From Parapedobacter soli (GTDB lineage Bacteria > Bacteroidota > Bacteroidia > Sphingobacteriales > Sphingobacteriaceae), in NCBI RefSeq assembly GCF_025460835.1, contig NZ_JAMXAY010000006.1, positions 62,001 through 126,000 of the forward strand: DNA of 64,000 nucleotides. The letters run 5' to 3'. Under the pieces are notes generated by a model. It ran no database searches. It saw only the letters and a program-made list of their open reading frames with translations, and was not told the DNA's origin. This document shows, one piece after another, positions 30,810 through 40,208 of the stretch. How positions within the stretch are numbered: position 1 is the stretch's first letter; the number at the start of each line of letters is the position of its first letter. The position numbers and the translations under genes were made by a program.

Positions 30810-32198
30810 ATGAACTACGACATCATTGTAATCGGAAGCGGGCCGGGTGGCTATGTGGCCGCCATCCGGGCCTCACAGCTTGGGTTAAAAACTGCTATTG
30901 TAGAACGGGAATCACTCGGCGGCATCTGCCTTAACTGGGGGTGTATCCCCACCAAGGCGTTGCTCAAAAGTGCCCAGGTATTCGAATACCTCAACCACGC
31001 CGCAGATTATGGTATCAAGGTAAGTGGCGGTGAAGCTGATTTCGGTGCAATTGTGAAGCGTAGCCGCGGTGTCGCCGACGGGATGAGCAAAGGCATCCAG
31101 TTCCTGATGAAGAAAAACAAGATCGATGTAATCATGGGCACCGCCAAAATCAAAAAAGGTGGCCAGGTTGAAGTGAAGGACGACGCAGGCAGCACCAAGA
31201 CATACACGGCGAAACATACGATATTGGCCACCGGGGCACGGTCGCGTGAGCTCCCCAACCTGAAACAGGACGGCAAGCGCATCATCGGGTATCGGCAGGC
31301 CATGAACCTCGAAAAGCAACCCGAATCCTTGGTGGTTATCGGATCGGGAGCTATCGGCGTTGAGTTTGCCTATTTCTACAGTGCTATCGGCACGAAGGTC
31401 ACCGTGGTGGAATACCTCGACCGTATCGTCCCGGTAGAAGACGAAGAGATTTCCAAACAGTTGGAACGCAGCCTTAAGAAAGCTGGGATAACTATCCTTA
31501 CCAGCTCCGAAGTACAGTCGGTAGACACTTCCGGCAAGCTGTGCAAGGTACAGGTCAAGACCGCCAAAGGCACGGAAACCATCGAGGCCGAGACCGTGCT
31601 ATCGGCCGTAGGCATCACACCGAACATCGAAAACTTAGGGTTGGAAGAAGTCGGTGTCAAGACCGAAAAAGGCCGTGTGGTGGTCGACGACTTCTACAAG
31701 ACCAATGTAGCGGGCGTGTACGCCATCGGCGACATAGTAAAAGGACAGGCCCTCGCCCACGTCGCTTCGGCCGAAGGCATCACCTGTGTTGAAAAGATAA
31801 AAGGGTTAGACGTATCTCCCATAGACTACAACAACATACCCGGCTGTACCTACAGCTCGCCCGAAGTAGCATCAGTGGGTTATACCGAAAAGGCGGCCAA
31901 GGAAGCGGGATATGAAGTCAAAGTGGGTAAATTCCCATTCTCCGCATCGGGTAAGGCAAGCGCCGCCGGGGCAAAAGACGGTTTTGTCAAAGTGATTTTT
32001 GACGCTAAATATGGTGAATTCCTAGGGGCGCACATGATCGGAGCCAACGTGACCGAGATGATCGGTGAAGTAGTGGTCGCACGCAAGCTGGAAACCACCG
32101 GACATGAAATCATCAAAGCGGTGCATCCACACCCCACAATGAGCGAAGCTATCATGGAGGCTGCTGCAGACGCCTATGGCGAAGTAATCCATTTGTAG
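30810..32198 (+). CDS. lpdA: Dihydrolipoyl dehydrogenase, copy 2
   Basis: 462 residues. FAD site GSGPGGYVAAIRASQLG, redox disulfide GGICLNWGCIPTKALL, NAD site GSGAIGVEFAYFYSAIG, GVYAIGDIVKGQALAHVASAEG, and the catalytic HPHPTMSEAIMEA. All active-site residues are present. The GICLNWGCIPTK form is the one usual for the pyruvate or 2-oxoglutarate dehydrogenase E3 of Bacteroidota; copy 1 is of the other type. It has its own promoter box and stands alone. Downstream lies an unusual inverted repeat with heptamer repeats. Confidence 0.94.
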   Translation: MNYDIIVIGSGPGGYVAAIRASQLGLKTAIVERESLGGICLNWGCIPTKALLKSAQVFEYLNHAADYGIKVSGGEADFGAIVKRSRGVADGMSKGIQFLMKKNKIDVIMGTAKIKKGGQVEVKDDAGSTKTYTAKHTILATGARSRELPNLKQDGKRIIGYRQAMNLEKQPESLVVIGSGAIGVEFAYFYSAIGTKVTVVEYLDRIVPVEDEEISKQLERSLKKAGITILTSSEVQSVDTSGKLCKVQVKTAKGTETIEAETVLSAVGITPNIENLGLEEVGVKTEKGRVVVDDFYKTNVAGVYAIGDIVKGQALAHVASAEGITCVEKIKGLDVSPIDYNNIPGCTYSSPEVASVGYTEKAAKEAGYEVKVGKFPFSASGKASAAGAKDGFVKVIFDAKYGEFLGAHMIGANVTEMIGEVVVARKLETTGHEIIKAVHPHPTMSEAIMEAAADAYGEVIHL

Positions 32199-32213
32199 CT
32201 TTTCGTGTTTTTT

Positions 32214-32274
32214 AGTCGTAAGTCATTCCTGACCACAAGCACCCCAAAAGGCCGGCCACGGATGACTTACGACT
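32214..32274. repeat. Perfect 13-bp inverted repeat after lpd copy 2
   Basis: AGTCGTAAGTCAT (32214-32226) and its exact reverse complement (32262-32274) flank a 35-base core. The arms themselves look like AGTCGTA/AGTCAT heptads. It may act as a terminator-like hairpin, but the loop is long and no T-run follows. Confidence 0.85.
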
Positions 32275-32311
32275 TTACTAAATACTAAATACTAAATACT
32301 AAACACCTAAA
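32275..32311. repeat. Heptamer tandem repeat (ACTAAAT)
   Basis: Four head-to-tail copies of ACTAAAT with a degenerate fifth (ACCTAAAT), abutting the inverted repeat. Related TTAGTAN heptads recur between folD and lepA. Confidence 0.85.
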
Positions 32312-32316
32312 TACCG

Positions 32317-33327
32317 CTACGCCTTACTCACCAGGTGCGATTTAAAGGTAACTTTCACCGGTTCCGGCCGCTCTGGGGCATCGATTAGTTCGAAGAGGAG
32401 CTCCGCAGCCTTTTTCCCCTGTTCTCCAGGGAACTGCTCGATGGATGCCATGGGTGGGTTTTCCATATATGTCCAAAGCGGGTAATTGGCATAGCTGATG
32501 AAATGGATATCCTGATTGAGGGTTACCCCCCTTTCGCGGACCAACTTCATGACATCAAGCGCCACGTAGTCATTGAAAGAGACCACGGCCGACGGACGCT
32601 GCGGCAGGGCCAGTAATTGCGATATCGCAGCCTCGTTGCCTTCTGTAGTAAGGTCGGTATTTACCACATACTCTTCCTTGAACGGAATACCTGCTCTTTC
32701 GAGCCCCTTCAAGTAGGCGCGCATGCGTTCAACACTTGCCGGCAGCAGCGGTGGTCCGTTGATAAGCGATATGGCACGGTGGCCGCAGGAAACAAACATG
32801 TCAATTGCTTCCAGCATGCCGGTTTCCAAATCGCTCACCACCTTGTTGATGTCATCCAGATCGGGCACGCAGTCGAAAAAGACAACGGGTATACCGGCGG
32901 CCTCCAGCAGCTCCATGAAGGGGTATTCGCGGGTATTCTTACCGATCGACATCAGTACGCCGTCTACCCGGTGTGTTTTCAGCGTTTGCAGGATACGGAA
33001 TTCACGGTCGGCATCATCCAGCGACTGCCCCATGATGACCGTATAATTCTTATCGTTGGCCACATTTTCAATTTCACTGATGGCCGCAGAAAAAAAAGGT
33101 TCCGATAGGCTCGGCAATACCACACCGATGGTAAATGTTTTACGCTGCTTAAAGAAAATAGCTGTCTGGTTAGGCTCATAGTTCAGTTCCTCGGCCATTT
33201 TCTTCACGCGCATGGTTGTTACCAAACCGATACTCGGATGGTCATTCAGTGCCCTTGAGACCGTAGACGGTGAAATCTTCAACCGTTTCGCTATCTCCTT
33301 AATCGTTGCCGGTTTACTTTCCTTCAT
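32317..33327 (-). CDS. LacI family transcriptional regulator
   Basis: 336 residues. The N-terminal helix-turn-helix and hinge (TIKEIAKRLKISPSTVSRALNDHPSIG, about 7-32) bind DNA; the rest is a periplasmic-binding-protein-like sugar sensor (FTIGVVLPSLSEPFFSAAISEIENVA, DGVLMSIGKNTREY, VVFFDCVPDL, SAVVSFNDYVALDVMKL). Such regulators in Bacteroidota control carbohydrate genes. No sugar gene is adjacent, so the target is not local or is its own promoter. It ends against the heptamer repeat that follows lpd copy 2. Confidence 0.92.
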   Translation of the reverse strand: MKESKPATIKEIAKRLKISPSTVSRALNDHPSIGLVTTMRVKKMAEELNYEPNQTAIFFKQRKTFTIGVVLPSLSEPFFSAAISEIENVANDKNYTVIMGQSLDDADREFRILQTLKTHRVDGVLMSIGKNTREYPFMELLEAAGIPVVFFDCVPDLDDINKVVSDLETGMLEAIDMFVSCGHRAISLINGPPLLPASVERMRAYLKGLERAGIPFKEEYVVNTDLTTEGNEAAISQLLALPQRPSAVVSFNDYVALDVMKLVRERGVTLNQDIHFISYANYPLWTYMENPPMASIEQFPGEQGKKAAELLFELIDAPERPEPVKVTFKSHLVSKA

Positions 33328-33434
33328 CAGCTTTCCCTTTAGTGGTCAGTCCAACCCCCGTTGGAAAGCGCAATATACGAATTATTGACGGAAGGCCCGC
33401 ACAGGGGAGGCAACGTTCGCTGGCAACGTTCGTG

Positions 33435-34889
33435 TTACGGAGTTACATGCGCGCTGAAAGTATACATCCCTTTCACGCCATGCCGGTCGAGCGTACGGTT
33501 TATTTCGCGGGCGCGCATTGTCCCATAGCGTGCCAGTCCGTTCAACTGCTGGCTTTGTGTATTCGATGAAAACCTGCCATTTTCAGCATAGTACAGTGCT
33601 TCCGCAACCATATCTTCCCGTGGATCGCCGAAGTCCCGTGTCAAATCATCAAACACCAGCTTATCAACATGTAGCCCTGAAAAATAGTCGCCATATCCAA
33701 TCGAATTGAATGTCTGGAACGATACCGCGTAGAGGTCTACCCCCAAGATATCCCAGTTGAAGAAACCTACGGGTTTACCATAAGTTGCATGTTCACCGAT
33801 CAGTTTCACATCGATATGGGGGGTCAGGTTGTTAATGAGCAGCTCACTTGCCGACGCCGTACCTTCGGTTACCAAAAAGTAAATCCTATCGAGGTCTAAC
33901 CCATTGGTCTTATTGAAATTCACTGGCGAAAAATCGACGCGAATACCCTGGCTCCGCAGAAAAGCGTCGAGGCCATTATTGACCTTGTTGGTGTACATCA
34001 CGCCGTTTCCAACCGACGTAGGGGCAAGGAGGTCCGAGAGGTACTCGGCGGTCACCACTGCTCCACCCCCATTATACCGCAGGTCTACGATCAACTCATC
34101 AACACCTTCAGCCTCAAATTGGGCTATCAATTGGTCGAGCTGGTCCTTCACATAGGTTGTGCCGCCGCGACTGTTGACCGTAGATACAAACGAGTCAAAA
34201 GCAAAATACCCCACTTTTTTGTTTGTCACACTGTATACCCCCTGACTCAGGATAGGTTGTATCTGGTAGTTAGCCCGTTGCATACCTACGCTTACCTCTT
34301 CGCCATTGGGCGTCCGGAGCACGAGGTTGATCTGGCTGGCATCCAATGCATCGAAGAGGAAAGTAAAGTTATCCTGCTCCATAGATGATAGCGACAGGTC
34401 GCTCACGCCGTTTATTGACACGATCTGCCAGCCGCGCCGAATGCCGCGCTGGTAAGCCGGCGAGCCCGTATCCACCTTTTTCACATAGAGGTCCGTATCG
34501 TTATTGTAGCGCACATCAAACCCAAAGTTACCCGCATATCCCAGCTGTATTTCGGCATTTATAGTACCCCACCGATCTAAGAAACTAAACCGGTCGTATG
34601 GGTTGCCACTACCGTCGCGTGCATACCCTTTCAATGCCTCCAATACGGCGTCTGCCGAGTTATATTGGCGGGTATGGCCGCGTATGTCGCTAAACCAATC
34701 GGGCAGGTCAGCCTGCCACAAGTAAAATCCGTAGGTGTAATAGTACACCGAGTCCTTCAACAGGTCTTCGTCGGTGTCTGGTCGGGCGGGCCGTTCCAGC
34801 TCGGGTACTACCGTCTGGCGGTTGCAACCGGCTGAGGTACCCAATAGCAGCAACACGGCTGCGAGGCGCATAAATTTGGTCATGTTCAT
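33435..34889 (-). CDS. S41 family C-terminal processing-like peptidase, lipoprotein
   Basis: 484 residues. Signal ends in lipobox LGTSAGC (Cys22). A helical region, then a PDZ domain (about 115-200; YVKKVDTGSPAYQRGIRRGWQIVSING) and a peptidase domain with FDSFV, VDLRYNGGGAVV, the nucleophile Ser in TEGTASASELLINNL and the general-base Lys in YGKPVGFF. It should be active and face the periplasm or cell surface. Start at 34889: its ATG overlaps the TGA of the upstream HAD gene (ATGA), so translation is coupled; ATG 34883 is a near alternative. Last gene of a four-gene minus-strand operon. Confidence 0.9.
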   Translation of the reverse strand: MNMTKFMRLAAVLLLLGTSAGCNRQTVVPELERPARPDTDEDLLKDSVYYYTYGFYLWQADLPDWFSDIRGHTRQYNSADAVLEALKGYARDGSGNPYDRFSFLDRWGTINAEIQLGYAGNFGFDVRYNNDTDLYVKKVDTGSPAYQRGIRRGWQIVSINGVSDLSLSSMEQDNFTFLFDALDASQINLVLRTPNGEEVSVGMQRANYQIQPILSQGVYSVTNKKVGYFAFDSFVSTVNSRGGTTYVKDQLDQLIAQFEAEGVDELIVDLRYNGGGAVVTAEYLSDLLAPTSVGNGVMYTNKVNNGLDAFLRSQGIRVDFSPVNFNKTNGLDLDRIYFLVTEGTASASELLINNLTPHIDVKLIGEHATYGKPVGFFNWDILGVDLYAVSFQTFNSIGYGDYFSGLHVDKLVFDDLTRDFGDPREDMVAEALYYAENGRFSSNTQSQQLNGLARYGTMRAREINRTLDRHGVKGMYTFSAHVTP

Positions 34890-35536
34890 TGTTTATCCGG
34901 GTAAGCGCGCTGCTCAGACGATGAGGTTTCCAGAAAACGGGCGGCAGCAATATGGTCTATACCCAAGGCTGCGGCCATACCGGGGCTGTCGCTAGCGTAG
35001 ATATAGAGCACATCGTCTTTTTTCAGTCCGTTTTTTTTCAATAAATGGTCGATCGGCTCGTACCCCTTTGCCCGGAGCTCCGCTTGGAAATATACTGTCA
35101 CCGCCCGTTCCAATCCGTTCCATTCCACATACTGTAGCTTATTCAATTGAATGGCAGGGTTGCCGTCCGTAAAAATGAACAGTTTTTTTCCGTCACCGTG
35201 GGCGTCACGCATCAGGTCGAGCATCGCTTGGTAAAGCAAGAGTTTTACCGGGAGGCGCGCGGTGTGATGCATACGCTCAAACTGCGTTTTATACTTGGGG
35301 TCAATGCCGAATGCTTCCGCCGCACGTTCAAAAAGCCCGGCTTCGCCATGGTGCTCATAAGCTGTTTTAAGGAACCCCGTGAGTTCCGAGGCAGGCGGCA
35401 CGGTCTCGGTATATTCCAGCAAATTGGCAAACAGGTAATACACCTGCAGCAAATAATCCTTTTTTGGGAACAACACATTGTCCACCTCAAAAAGCAGTGC
35501 CTTTTTACCGGCATCGATATTTGCGTAAGTCAACAT
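34886..35536 (-). CDS. HAD-like protein with Glu in place of the nucleophile Asp
   Basis: 216 residues. The order of HAD motifs is clear: ALLFEVDNVLFPKKDYLLQ (motif I), LFIFTDGNPA (motif II Thr), a Lys in KGYEPIDHLLKK (motif III) and YIYASDSPGMAAALG (motif IV region). In motif I the first Asp is Glu17 (EVD, normally DxD), and the motif IV GDxxxD pattern is reduced. The helical cap (about 25-100) is like pyrimidine nucleotidase or phosphoglycolate phosphatase relatives. Glu is not known to form the usual aspartyl-phosphate, so activity is doubtful. It lies between the unknown protein and the S41 protease. Confidence 0.78.
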   Translation of the reverse strand: MLTYANIDAGKKALLFEVDNVLFPKKDYLLQVYYLFANLLEYTETVPPASELTGFLKTAYEHHGEAGLFERAAEAFGIDPKYKTQFERMHHTARLPVKLLLYQAMLDLMRDAHGDGKKLFIFTDGNPAIQLNKLQYVEWNGLERAVTVYFQAELRAKGYEPIDHLLKKNGLKKDDVLYIYASDSPGMAAALGIDHIAAARFLETSSSEQRAYPDKQ

Positions 35537-35568
35537 ATATCAGTTTGATTCAAAACATTCACATAGGT

Positions 35569-36057
35569 TTAATCGGCAATGCAGCACCATGCCAACTCAT
35601 GGGCGGAATCTAGTCGGGCAAACACGCCCGACATGGTATGGGTTAGCGTTGGCGGCTGTTCGCCCACAACGGCTGTCCCGCGGTCGAGCACGAGTAGCGG
35701 GTAGTGCCGGCCGGGGTTCCTCATCATGCCAAGTTCGTCTAAGTGTCCGGCATCGGGAACCCATACCGCTATGCCATATTCAGCAAAAAGCTGCTGTGTG
35801 CGGGCCAGCGCGCGGATTTCCTGCTCGCCAAGCGGGATCAGCACGTCCACCCCACCGTCCAAACAGGTCCGTAGCATCACATGCTCGAAAGCCGCTGCAT
35901 TTACCTGCGGAAACTGCATGTAATTTCCGGTACGCAGCAGCACCTGCGGAATCTCATCCGCAGCGCCGAACAGCACCTCGTACTGTACCTGCAGCAGTTT
36001 ACCCACGCGTTGGGCAAACGGCCTAGTACCCTGTGTTATCAATATCCTGCCTGACAT
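35569..36057 (-). CDS. Unknown protein resembling a pre-ATP-grasp domain
   Basis: 162 residues, cytosolic. The start ILITQGTRPFAQRVGKLL, then YEVLFGAADEIPQVL, HVMLRTCLDGGVDVLIPLGEQEIRALARTQQLFAEYGIAVWVPD follows the Rossmann-like N-terminal domain of carbamoyl phosphate synthase and other ATP-grasp enzymes, but no ATP-grasp domain follows. I do not recognise the family. It is 13 bases after the LolD-type ATPase stop and before the HAD gene in the same operon. Confidence 0.6.
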   Translation of the reverse strand: MSGRILITQGTRPFAQRVGKLLQVQYEVLFGAADEIPQVLLRTGNYMQFPQVNAAAFEHVMLRTCLDGGVDVLIPLGEQEIRALARTQQLFAEYGIAVWVPDAGHLDELGMMRNPGRHYPLLVLDRGTAVVGEQPPTLTHTMSGVFARLDSAHELAWCCIAD

Positions 36058-36070
36058 ACGTATCCCACTG

Positions 36071-36727
36071 CTAGTCCGGTTGGATCACCCCATCTTTGAT
36101 ATGCACCATGCGGTCGGCGATGCTGGCCAGCTCTTCGTTGTGGGTCACCACCACGAACGTTTGGTTGAGCTGTGTGCGTAGGTCTACAAACAGCTGGTGC
36201 AGCGCGGCGGCATTCTCCGAATCGAGGTTGCCCGACGGCTCGTCGGCGAGGACCACCGCTGGCCGGTTCACCAGTGCCCGCGCCACCGCTACACGCTGCT
36301 GCTCACCGCCGGAGAGCTCGCCCGGCTTATGGCCCTTCCGGTGGGCCACACCCAGCAGCGCTAGCAATTCCATGGCCCGCTGTTCAGCCGCTTTGGGCGA
36401 TACTTTTTTGATATAAGCCGGGATACATACGTTCTCCAATGCCGTAAACTCGGGCAGCAGGTGGTGAAACTGGAAGACAAATCCGATGTGCTCGTTGCGG
36501 AACGCGCTCAGCTGCTTAGGCGTGAGCGTGCTGATATCTGTACCTTGGAGCGATACCGTGCCACGGTCGGGCCTATCCAATGTACCGATGATATGGAGAA
36601 GGGTGCTTTTACCCGCACCAGACGCGCCGACGAGGCTGACAATCTCTCCGGTAGCCACTTCCAGGTCCACCCCTTTCAAAATGGGCAGTGCGCCATACGA
36701 TTTGTATATACCCCTTGCGCTTAACAT
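36071..36727 (-). CDS. ABC transporter ATP-binding protein, LolD-type
   Basis: 218 residues. Walker [10 protein letters not shown]-loop [18 protein letters not shown], signature [15 protein letters not shown], Walker [14 protein letters not shown]-loop [23 protein letters not shown] matches LolD, the ATPase that extracts lipoproteins from the inner membrane for delivery to the outer membrane. Its LolC/E partner is not adjacent. First gene of the operon that also holds the S41 lipoprotein protease. The -10 region is divergent with sucC. Confidence 0.9.
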   Translation of the reverse strand: MLSARGIYKSYGALPILKGVDLEVATGEIVSLVGASGAGKSTLLHIIGTLDRPDRGTVSLQGTDISTLTPKQLSAFRNEHIGFVFQFHHLLPEFTALENVCIPAYIKKVSPKAAEQRAMELLALLGVAHRKGHKPGELSGGEQQRVAVARALVNRPAVVLADEPSGNLDSENAAALHQLFVDLRTQLNQTFVVVTHNEELASIADRMVHIKDGVIQPD

Positions 36728-36759
36728 GGTGCGAAGGTATGGATTTTTAGTGGTTTAGC

Positions 36760-36790
36760 TTGACCATTCGCGATTAAAACCCTACTTTTA
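36760..36790 (+). promoter_or_regulatory. Candidate promoter of sucC
   Basis: TTG at 36760-36762, 20 bases, then TACTTTTA at 36783-36790 (one mismatch to TAnnTTTG), 17 bases before the ATG. Confidence 0.5.
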
Positions 36791-36807
36791 CGGCAAATTT
36801 CACACAA

Positions 36808-37998
36808 ATGAACATTCACGAATATCAAGGTAAGCAAATACTGAAAAGTTTTGGCGTTAGGGTACAGGAAGGTATCGTAGCCGAAACACCCGAACAAGCT
36901 GTGGAAGCAGCCAAAAAGTTGAAGGAAGACTACAATTCCGACTGGGTGGTGGTAAAAGCCCAGATCCATGCCGGTGGCCGCGGAAAAGGCGGTGGGGTCA
37001 AGCTTGCCAAAAACCTTGATGAAGTGAAGCAACGCGCTACCGATATCATCGGCATGCAGTTGGTCACGCCACAGACCGGACCTGAGGGCAAGAAGGTAAA
37101 CAAAGTGTTAATCGCACAAGACGTATACTACCCCGGCGAAAGTGAAACGAAAGAATTTTACATGAGCGTACTGCTCGACCGGGCTCGGGGCCGGAACATC
37201 ATCATGTACTCCACCGAAGGGGGAATGGACATCGAGCAGGTGGCTGAAAAGACCCCCCACCTGATTTTCAAAGAGGAAATCGACCCGAAGGTAGGCCTTC
37301 GTCCCTTCCAGGCCCGGAAGGTTGCATTCAACCTAGGGCTGGACGGTGCGGCGTTCAAGGACATGACAAAATTCGTTGCCGCACTCTATAAAGCATACGA
37401 ATCGACCGACTCCTCATTGTTTGAAATCAATCCGGTGCTGAAGACCTCTGACGACAAGATACTGGCCGTTGATGCCAAGGTGAACCTCGATGAAAATGGC
37501 CTGTTCCGCCATCCGGACTATGCTGCCATGCGTGATGTTACCGAAGAGGATCCCACGGAAGTGGAAGCGGGCGAGTCTAACCTCAACTATGTGAAACTCG
37601 ACGGCAACGTAGGCTGCATGGTAAACGGTGCCGGCTTGGCTATGGCTACCATGGACATCATCAAACTGGCCGGTGGTGAGCCCGCCAATTTCCTCGATGT
37701 AGGTGGCACCGCAAACGCACAGACAGTCAAAGCAGGATTCAACATCATCCTGAAAGACCCGAATGTGAAAGCTATCCTGATCAACATCTTCGGTGGGATT
37801 GTCCGTTGCGACCGTGTGGCACAAGGTGTTATCGATGCCTACAAAGAAATCGGCAACATCCCTGTCCCCATCATCGTAAGGTTGCAGGGTACCAACGCAG
37901 AAGAAGCTAAACGGCTGATTGACGAATCCGGATTGGAGGTATACTCCGCGATTCTACTCAAGGAAGCTGCCGATTTGGTTACGAAAGTCTTGTCTTAA
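36808..37998 (+). CDS. sucC: Succinyl-CoA ligase beta subunit
   Basis: 396 residues. ATP-grasp enzyme of the TCA cycle that makes ATP (or GTP) from succinyl-CoA with the SucD alpha subunit. It starts with the conserved MNIHEYQGKQILKSFGV; nucleotide site VVKAQIHAGGRGKGGGVKL, and the C-terminal ligase domain with NFLDVGGTAN and ILINIFGGIVRCDRVAQG (phosphate loop). The full length is present. sucD is not adjacent; asnS follows after a terminator. Confidence 0.96.
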   Translation: MNIHEYQGKQILKSFGVRVQEGIVAETPEQAVEAAKKLKEDYNSDWVVVKAQIHAGGRGKGGGVKLAKNLDEVKQRATDIIGMQLVTPQTGPEGKKVNKVLIAQDVYYPGESETKEFYMSVLLDRARGRNIIMYSTEGGMDIEQVAEKTPHLIFKEEIDPKVGLRPFQARKVAFNLGLDGAAFKDMTKFVAALYKAYESTDSSLFEINPVLKTSDDKILAVDAKVNLDENGLFRHPDYAAMRDVTEEDPTEVEAGESNLNYVKLDGNVGCMVNGAGLAMATMDIIKLAGGEPANFLDVGGTANAQTVKAGFNIILKDPNVKAILINIFGGIVRCDRVAQGVIDAYKEIGNIPVPIIVRLQGTNAEEAKRLIDESGLEVYSAILLKEAADLVTKVLS

Positions 37999-38021
37999 TT
38001 GACGATTGTAGATATTCCAGC

Positions 38022-38057
38022 AAAGCCTCCAGTTAACACGTGGAGGTTTTTGTTTTT
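38022..38057 (+). terminator. Terminator after sucC
   Basis: CCTCCA (38026-38031) with TGGAGG (38041-38046), then TTTTTGTTTTT. Confidence 0.82.
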
Positions 38058-38087
38058 AACTCAATACCCAATACTCGTTAGCCAACA

Positions 38088-39533
38088 ATGAAACATACTC
38101 GTATAAAAGACCTGTTAAACTCCACCGACTACGGCCATCAGATTACCGTAAAAGGGTGGGTGCGGACATTCCGCAACAATCAGTTCATCGCCATCAATGA
38201 TGGTTCTACCCTAGGCAATATCCAAGCTGTGGTCGACTTCAAGAACACAGACGAAGCCCTGCTGAAGCGCATCACTACCGGAGCCGCGATTTCGGTCACC
38301 GGGCCGTTGATTGAATCGCTGGGCAAGGGTCAGCGTGTGGAAATAAAGGTGGAGACGTTAGCGATATTGGGCGACAGCGACCCGGATAAGTTCCCGTTGC
38401 AGCCCAAGAAGCACAGCCTCGAATTCTTACGTGAAATTGCCCACCTACGTTTCCGCACCAATACCTTCAATGCCATCTTCCGGGTACGGACAGCCCTTTC
38501 GTTTGCAATACACCAGTTTTTCTTCGAGCGCGGGTTTGTGTACCTGCATACGCCCATCATCACCGGGTCGGATGCAGAAGGTGCAGGTGAGATGTTCCAG
38601 GTAACAACGCTCGACCTCGACAATATACCACGCAATCCCGACGGGTCGGTAGATTACAGCGAGGATTTCTTCGGGAAGCCGACAAACCTCACCGTATCGG
38701 GGCAGTTGGAAGGTGAGCTGGCGGCTATGGCCCTGGGCAATATCTACACCTTCGGCCCCACTTTCCGTGCCGAAAACTCCAATACCACTCGCCACCTTGC
38801 CGAGTTTTGGATGGTTGAACCCGAAATGGCATTCTATGAGCTGGAAGACAACATGGACCTGGCCGAAGAACTGCTCAAATATGTCATCCGATTTGCGCTC
38901 GACCACTGCCCTGACGAAATCGAATTTTTACGCAACAGACTGCTCGAAGAAGAGAAAAGCAAGCCGCAGAACGAACGGTCTGAAATGGACTTGGTGTCCA
39001 AACTCAATTTCTGCTTGGACAACAGCTTCGAGCGGCTCACCTACACGGAGGCCATCAACATCCTCCAGCGCAGCAAGCCCAACCAGAAGAAGCAATTCAA
39101 ATACCTCATCGAGGGCTGGGGAGCCGACCTCCAATCGGAACACGAACGGTACCTGGTCGAAAAGCATTTCAAAAAACCGGTTATCCTCACCGATTACCCG
39201 GCAGACATCAAAGCGTTTTACATGCGGCAGAACGAGCCCGACGCCGAAGGACGGCACACCGTCCGCGCCATGGATATCCTGTTCCCCGGCATCGGCGAGA
39301 TGGTGGGCGGATCGCAGCGCGAAGAGCGGCTGGACAAATTAACACAGCGGATGGAGGAGATGAACATACCGGCAGACGAGATGGACTGGTTCCTGGATAC
39401 CCGCCGGTTTGGAACAGCGCCACACTCCGGATTCGGTGTCGGTTTCGAGCGCCTCGTGCTGTTCGTCACCGGGATGACCAACATACGCGATGTCATCCCC
39501 TTCCCGCGCACGCCGCACAACGCGGAATTTTGA
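38088..39533 (+). CDS. asnS: Asparaginyl-tRNA synthetase
   Basis: 481 residues, class IIb. N-terminal OB-fold (about 15-120; [23 protein letters not shown]) binds the anticodon. Catalytic motif 2 [24 protein letters not shown] and motif 3 [28 protein letters not shown] are intact; the ending ([10 protein letters not shown]) is characteristic of AsnRS. Likely operon with the TsaC-type gene 9 bases downstream. Confidence 0.96.
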   Translation: MKHTRIKDLLNSTDYGHQITVKGWVRTFRNNQFIAINDGSTLGNIQAVVDFKNTDEALLKRITTGAAISVTGPLIESLGKGQRVEIKVETLAILGDSDPDKFPLQPKKHSLEFLREIAHLRFRTNTFNAIFRVRTALSFAIHQFFFERGFVYLHTPIITGSDAEGAGEMFQVTTLDLDNIPRNPDGSVDYSEDFFGKPTNLTVSGQLEGELAAMALGNIYTFGPTFRAENSNTTRHLAEFWMVEPEMAFYELEDNMDLAEELLKYVIRFALDHCPDEIEFLRNRLLEEEKSKPQNERSEMDLVSKLNFCLDNSFERLTYTEAINILQRSKPNQKKQFKYLIEGWGADLQSEHERYLVEKHFKKPVILTDYPADIKAFYMRQNEPDAEGRHTVRAMDILFPGIGEMVGGSQREERLDKLTQRMEEMNIPADEMDWFLDTRRFGTAPHSGFGVGFERLVLFVTGMTNIRDVIPFPRTPHNAEF

Positions 39534-39542
39534 TAGTTAACG

Positions 39543-40163
39543 ATGTTACTGCGTATCTACGAAGAAAACCCCAACCCTAAGGCTATCCAGCAGGTGGCTG
39601 AGGTATTGCGGCGTGGTGGACTGATCATCTACCCTACCGACACCGTATATGGCTTGGGCTGCGACATCAACAACCACAAAGCCATCGAGCGCGTTTGTGA
39701 ACTGCGGGGAATAAAGCCTGAAAAGGCTAACCTCTCGTTCATCTGCTACGACCTCACCGGCATATCGCAATATACCAAGCCGTTTGATACGACCACGTTC
39801 CGGGTATTGAAAAAAGCATTACCGGGGCCATTCACATTTATCTTCAACGCCAGTGGGCAAGTACCCAAACTACTGAGCTCCAAAAAGAAAACGGTGGGTA
39901 TCCGGGTTCCAGACAATCTTATCGCACGGGAAATTGTGCGCGAACTGGGCAACCCCATCGTATCAGCGTCCATCCATGATGAGGACGAAATCGTGGAATA
40001 TTCCACCGATCCCGAACTCATCCACGAGAAGTACGGCAACCTGGTGGACATGGTGATCGATGGTGGTTACGGCGGCAACATCGCCTCTACGGTGGTAGAC
40101 GTTACATCGGGCGAGTTCGAGATCATCCGTGAGGGCAAGGGTGATATCAGCCTTTTCATGTAG
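39543..40163 (+). CDS. L-threonylcarbamoyladenylate synthase (TsaC/YrdC family)
   Basis: 206 residues. YrdC fold: EVLRRGGLIIYPTDTVYGLGCDINNHKAIERVCELRGIKPEKANLSFIC (the PTDTVYGLGCD motif), ALPGPFTFIF, GIRVPDNLIAREIVRELGNPIVSAS, and the SSTVVD-like ASTVVDVTSGEFEIIREGKG. It forms threonylcarbamoyl-AMP, the precursor of the t6A base at tRNA position 37. It lacks the extra Sua5 C-terminal domain, so it is the short form; YciO-type proteins look similar. The pairing with asnS makes functional sense, since both act on tRNA. Confidence 0.9.
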   Translation: MLLRIYEENPNPKAIQQVAEVLRRGGLIIYPTDTVYGLGCDINNHKAIERVCELRGIKPEKANLSFICYDLTGISQYTKPFDTTTFRVLKKALPGPFTFIFNASGQVPKLLSSKKKTVGIRVPDNLIAREIVRELGNPIVSASIHDEDEIVEYSTDPELIHEKYGNLVDMVIDGGYGGNIASTVVDVTSGEFEIIREGKGDISLFM

Positions 40164-40208
40164 CAGAAAGAAGCAGATTAAGCAGTAACCGATAATTATT
40201 TTTCACAG

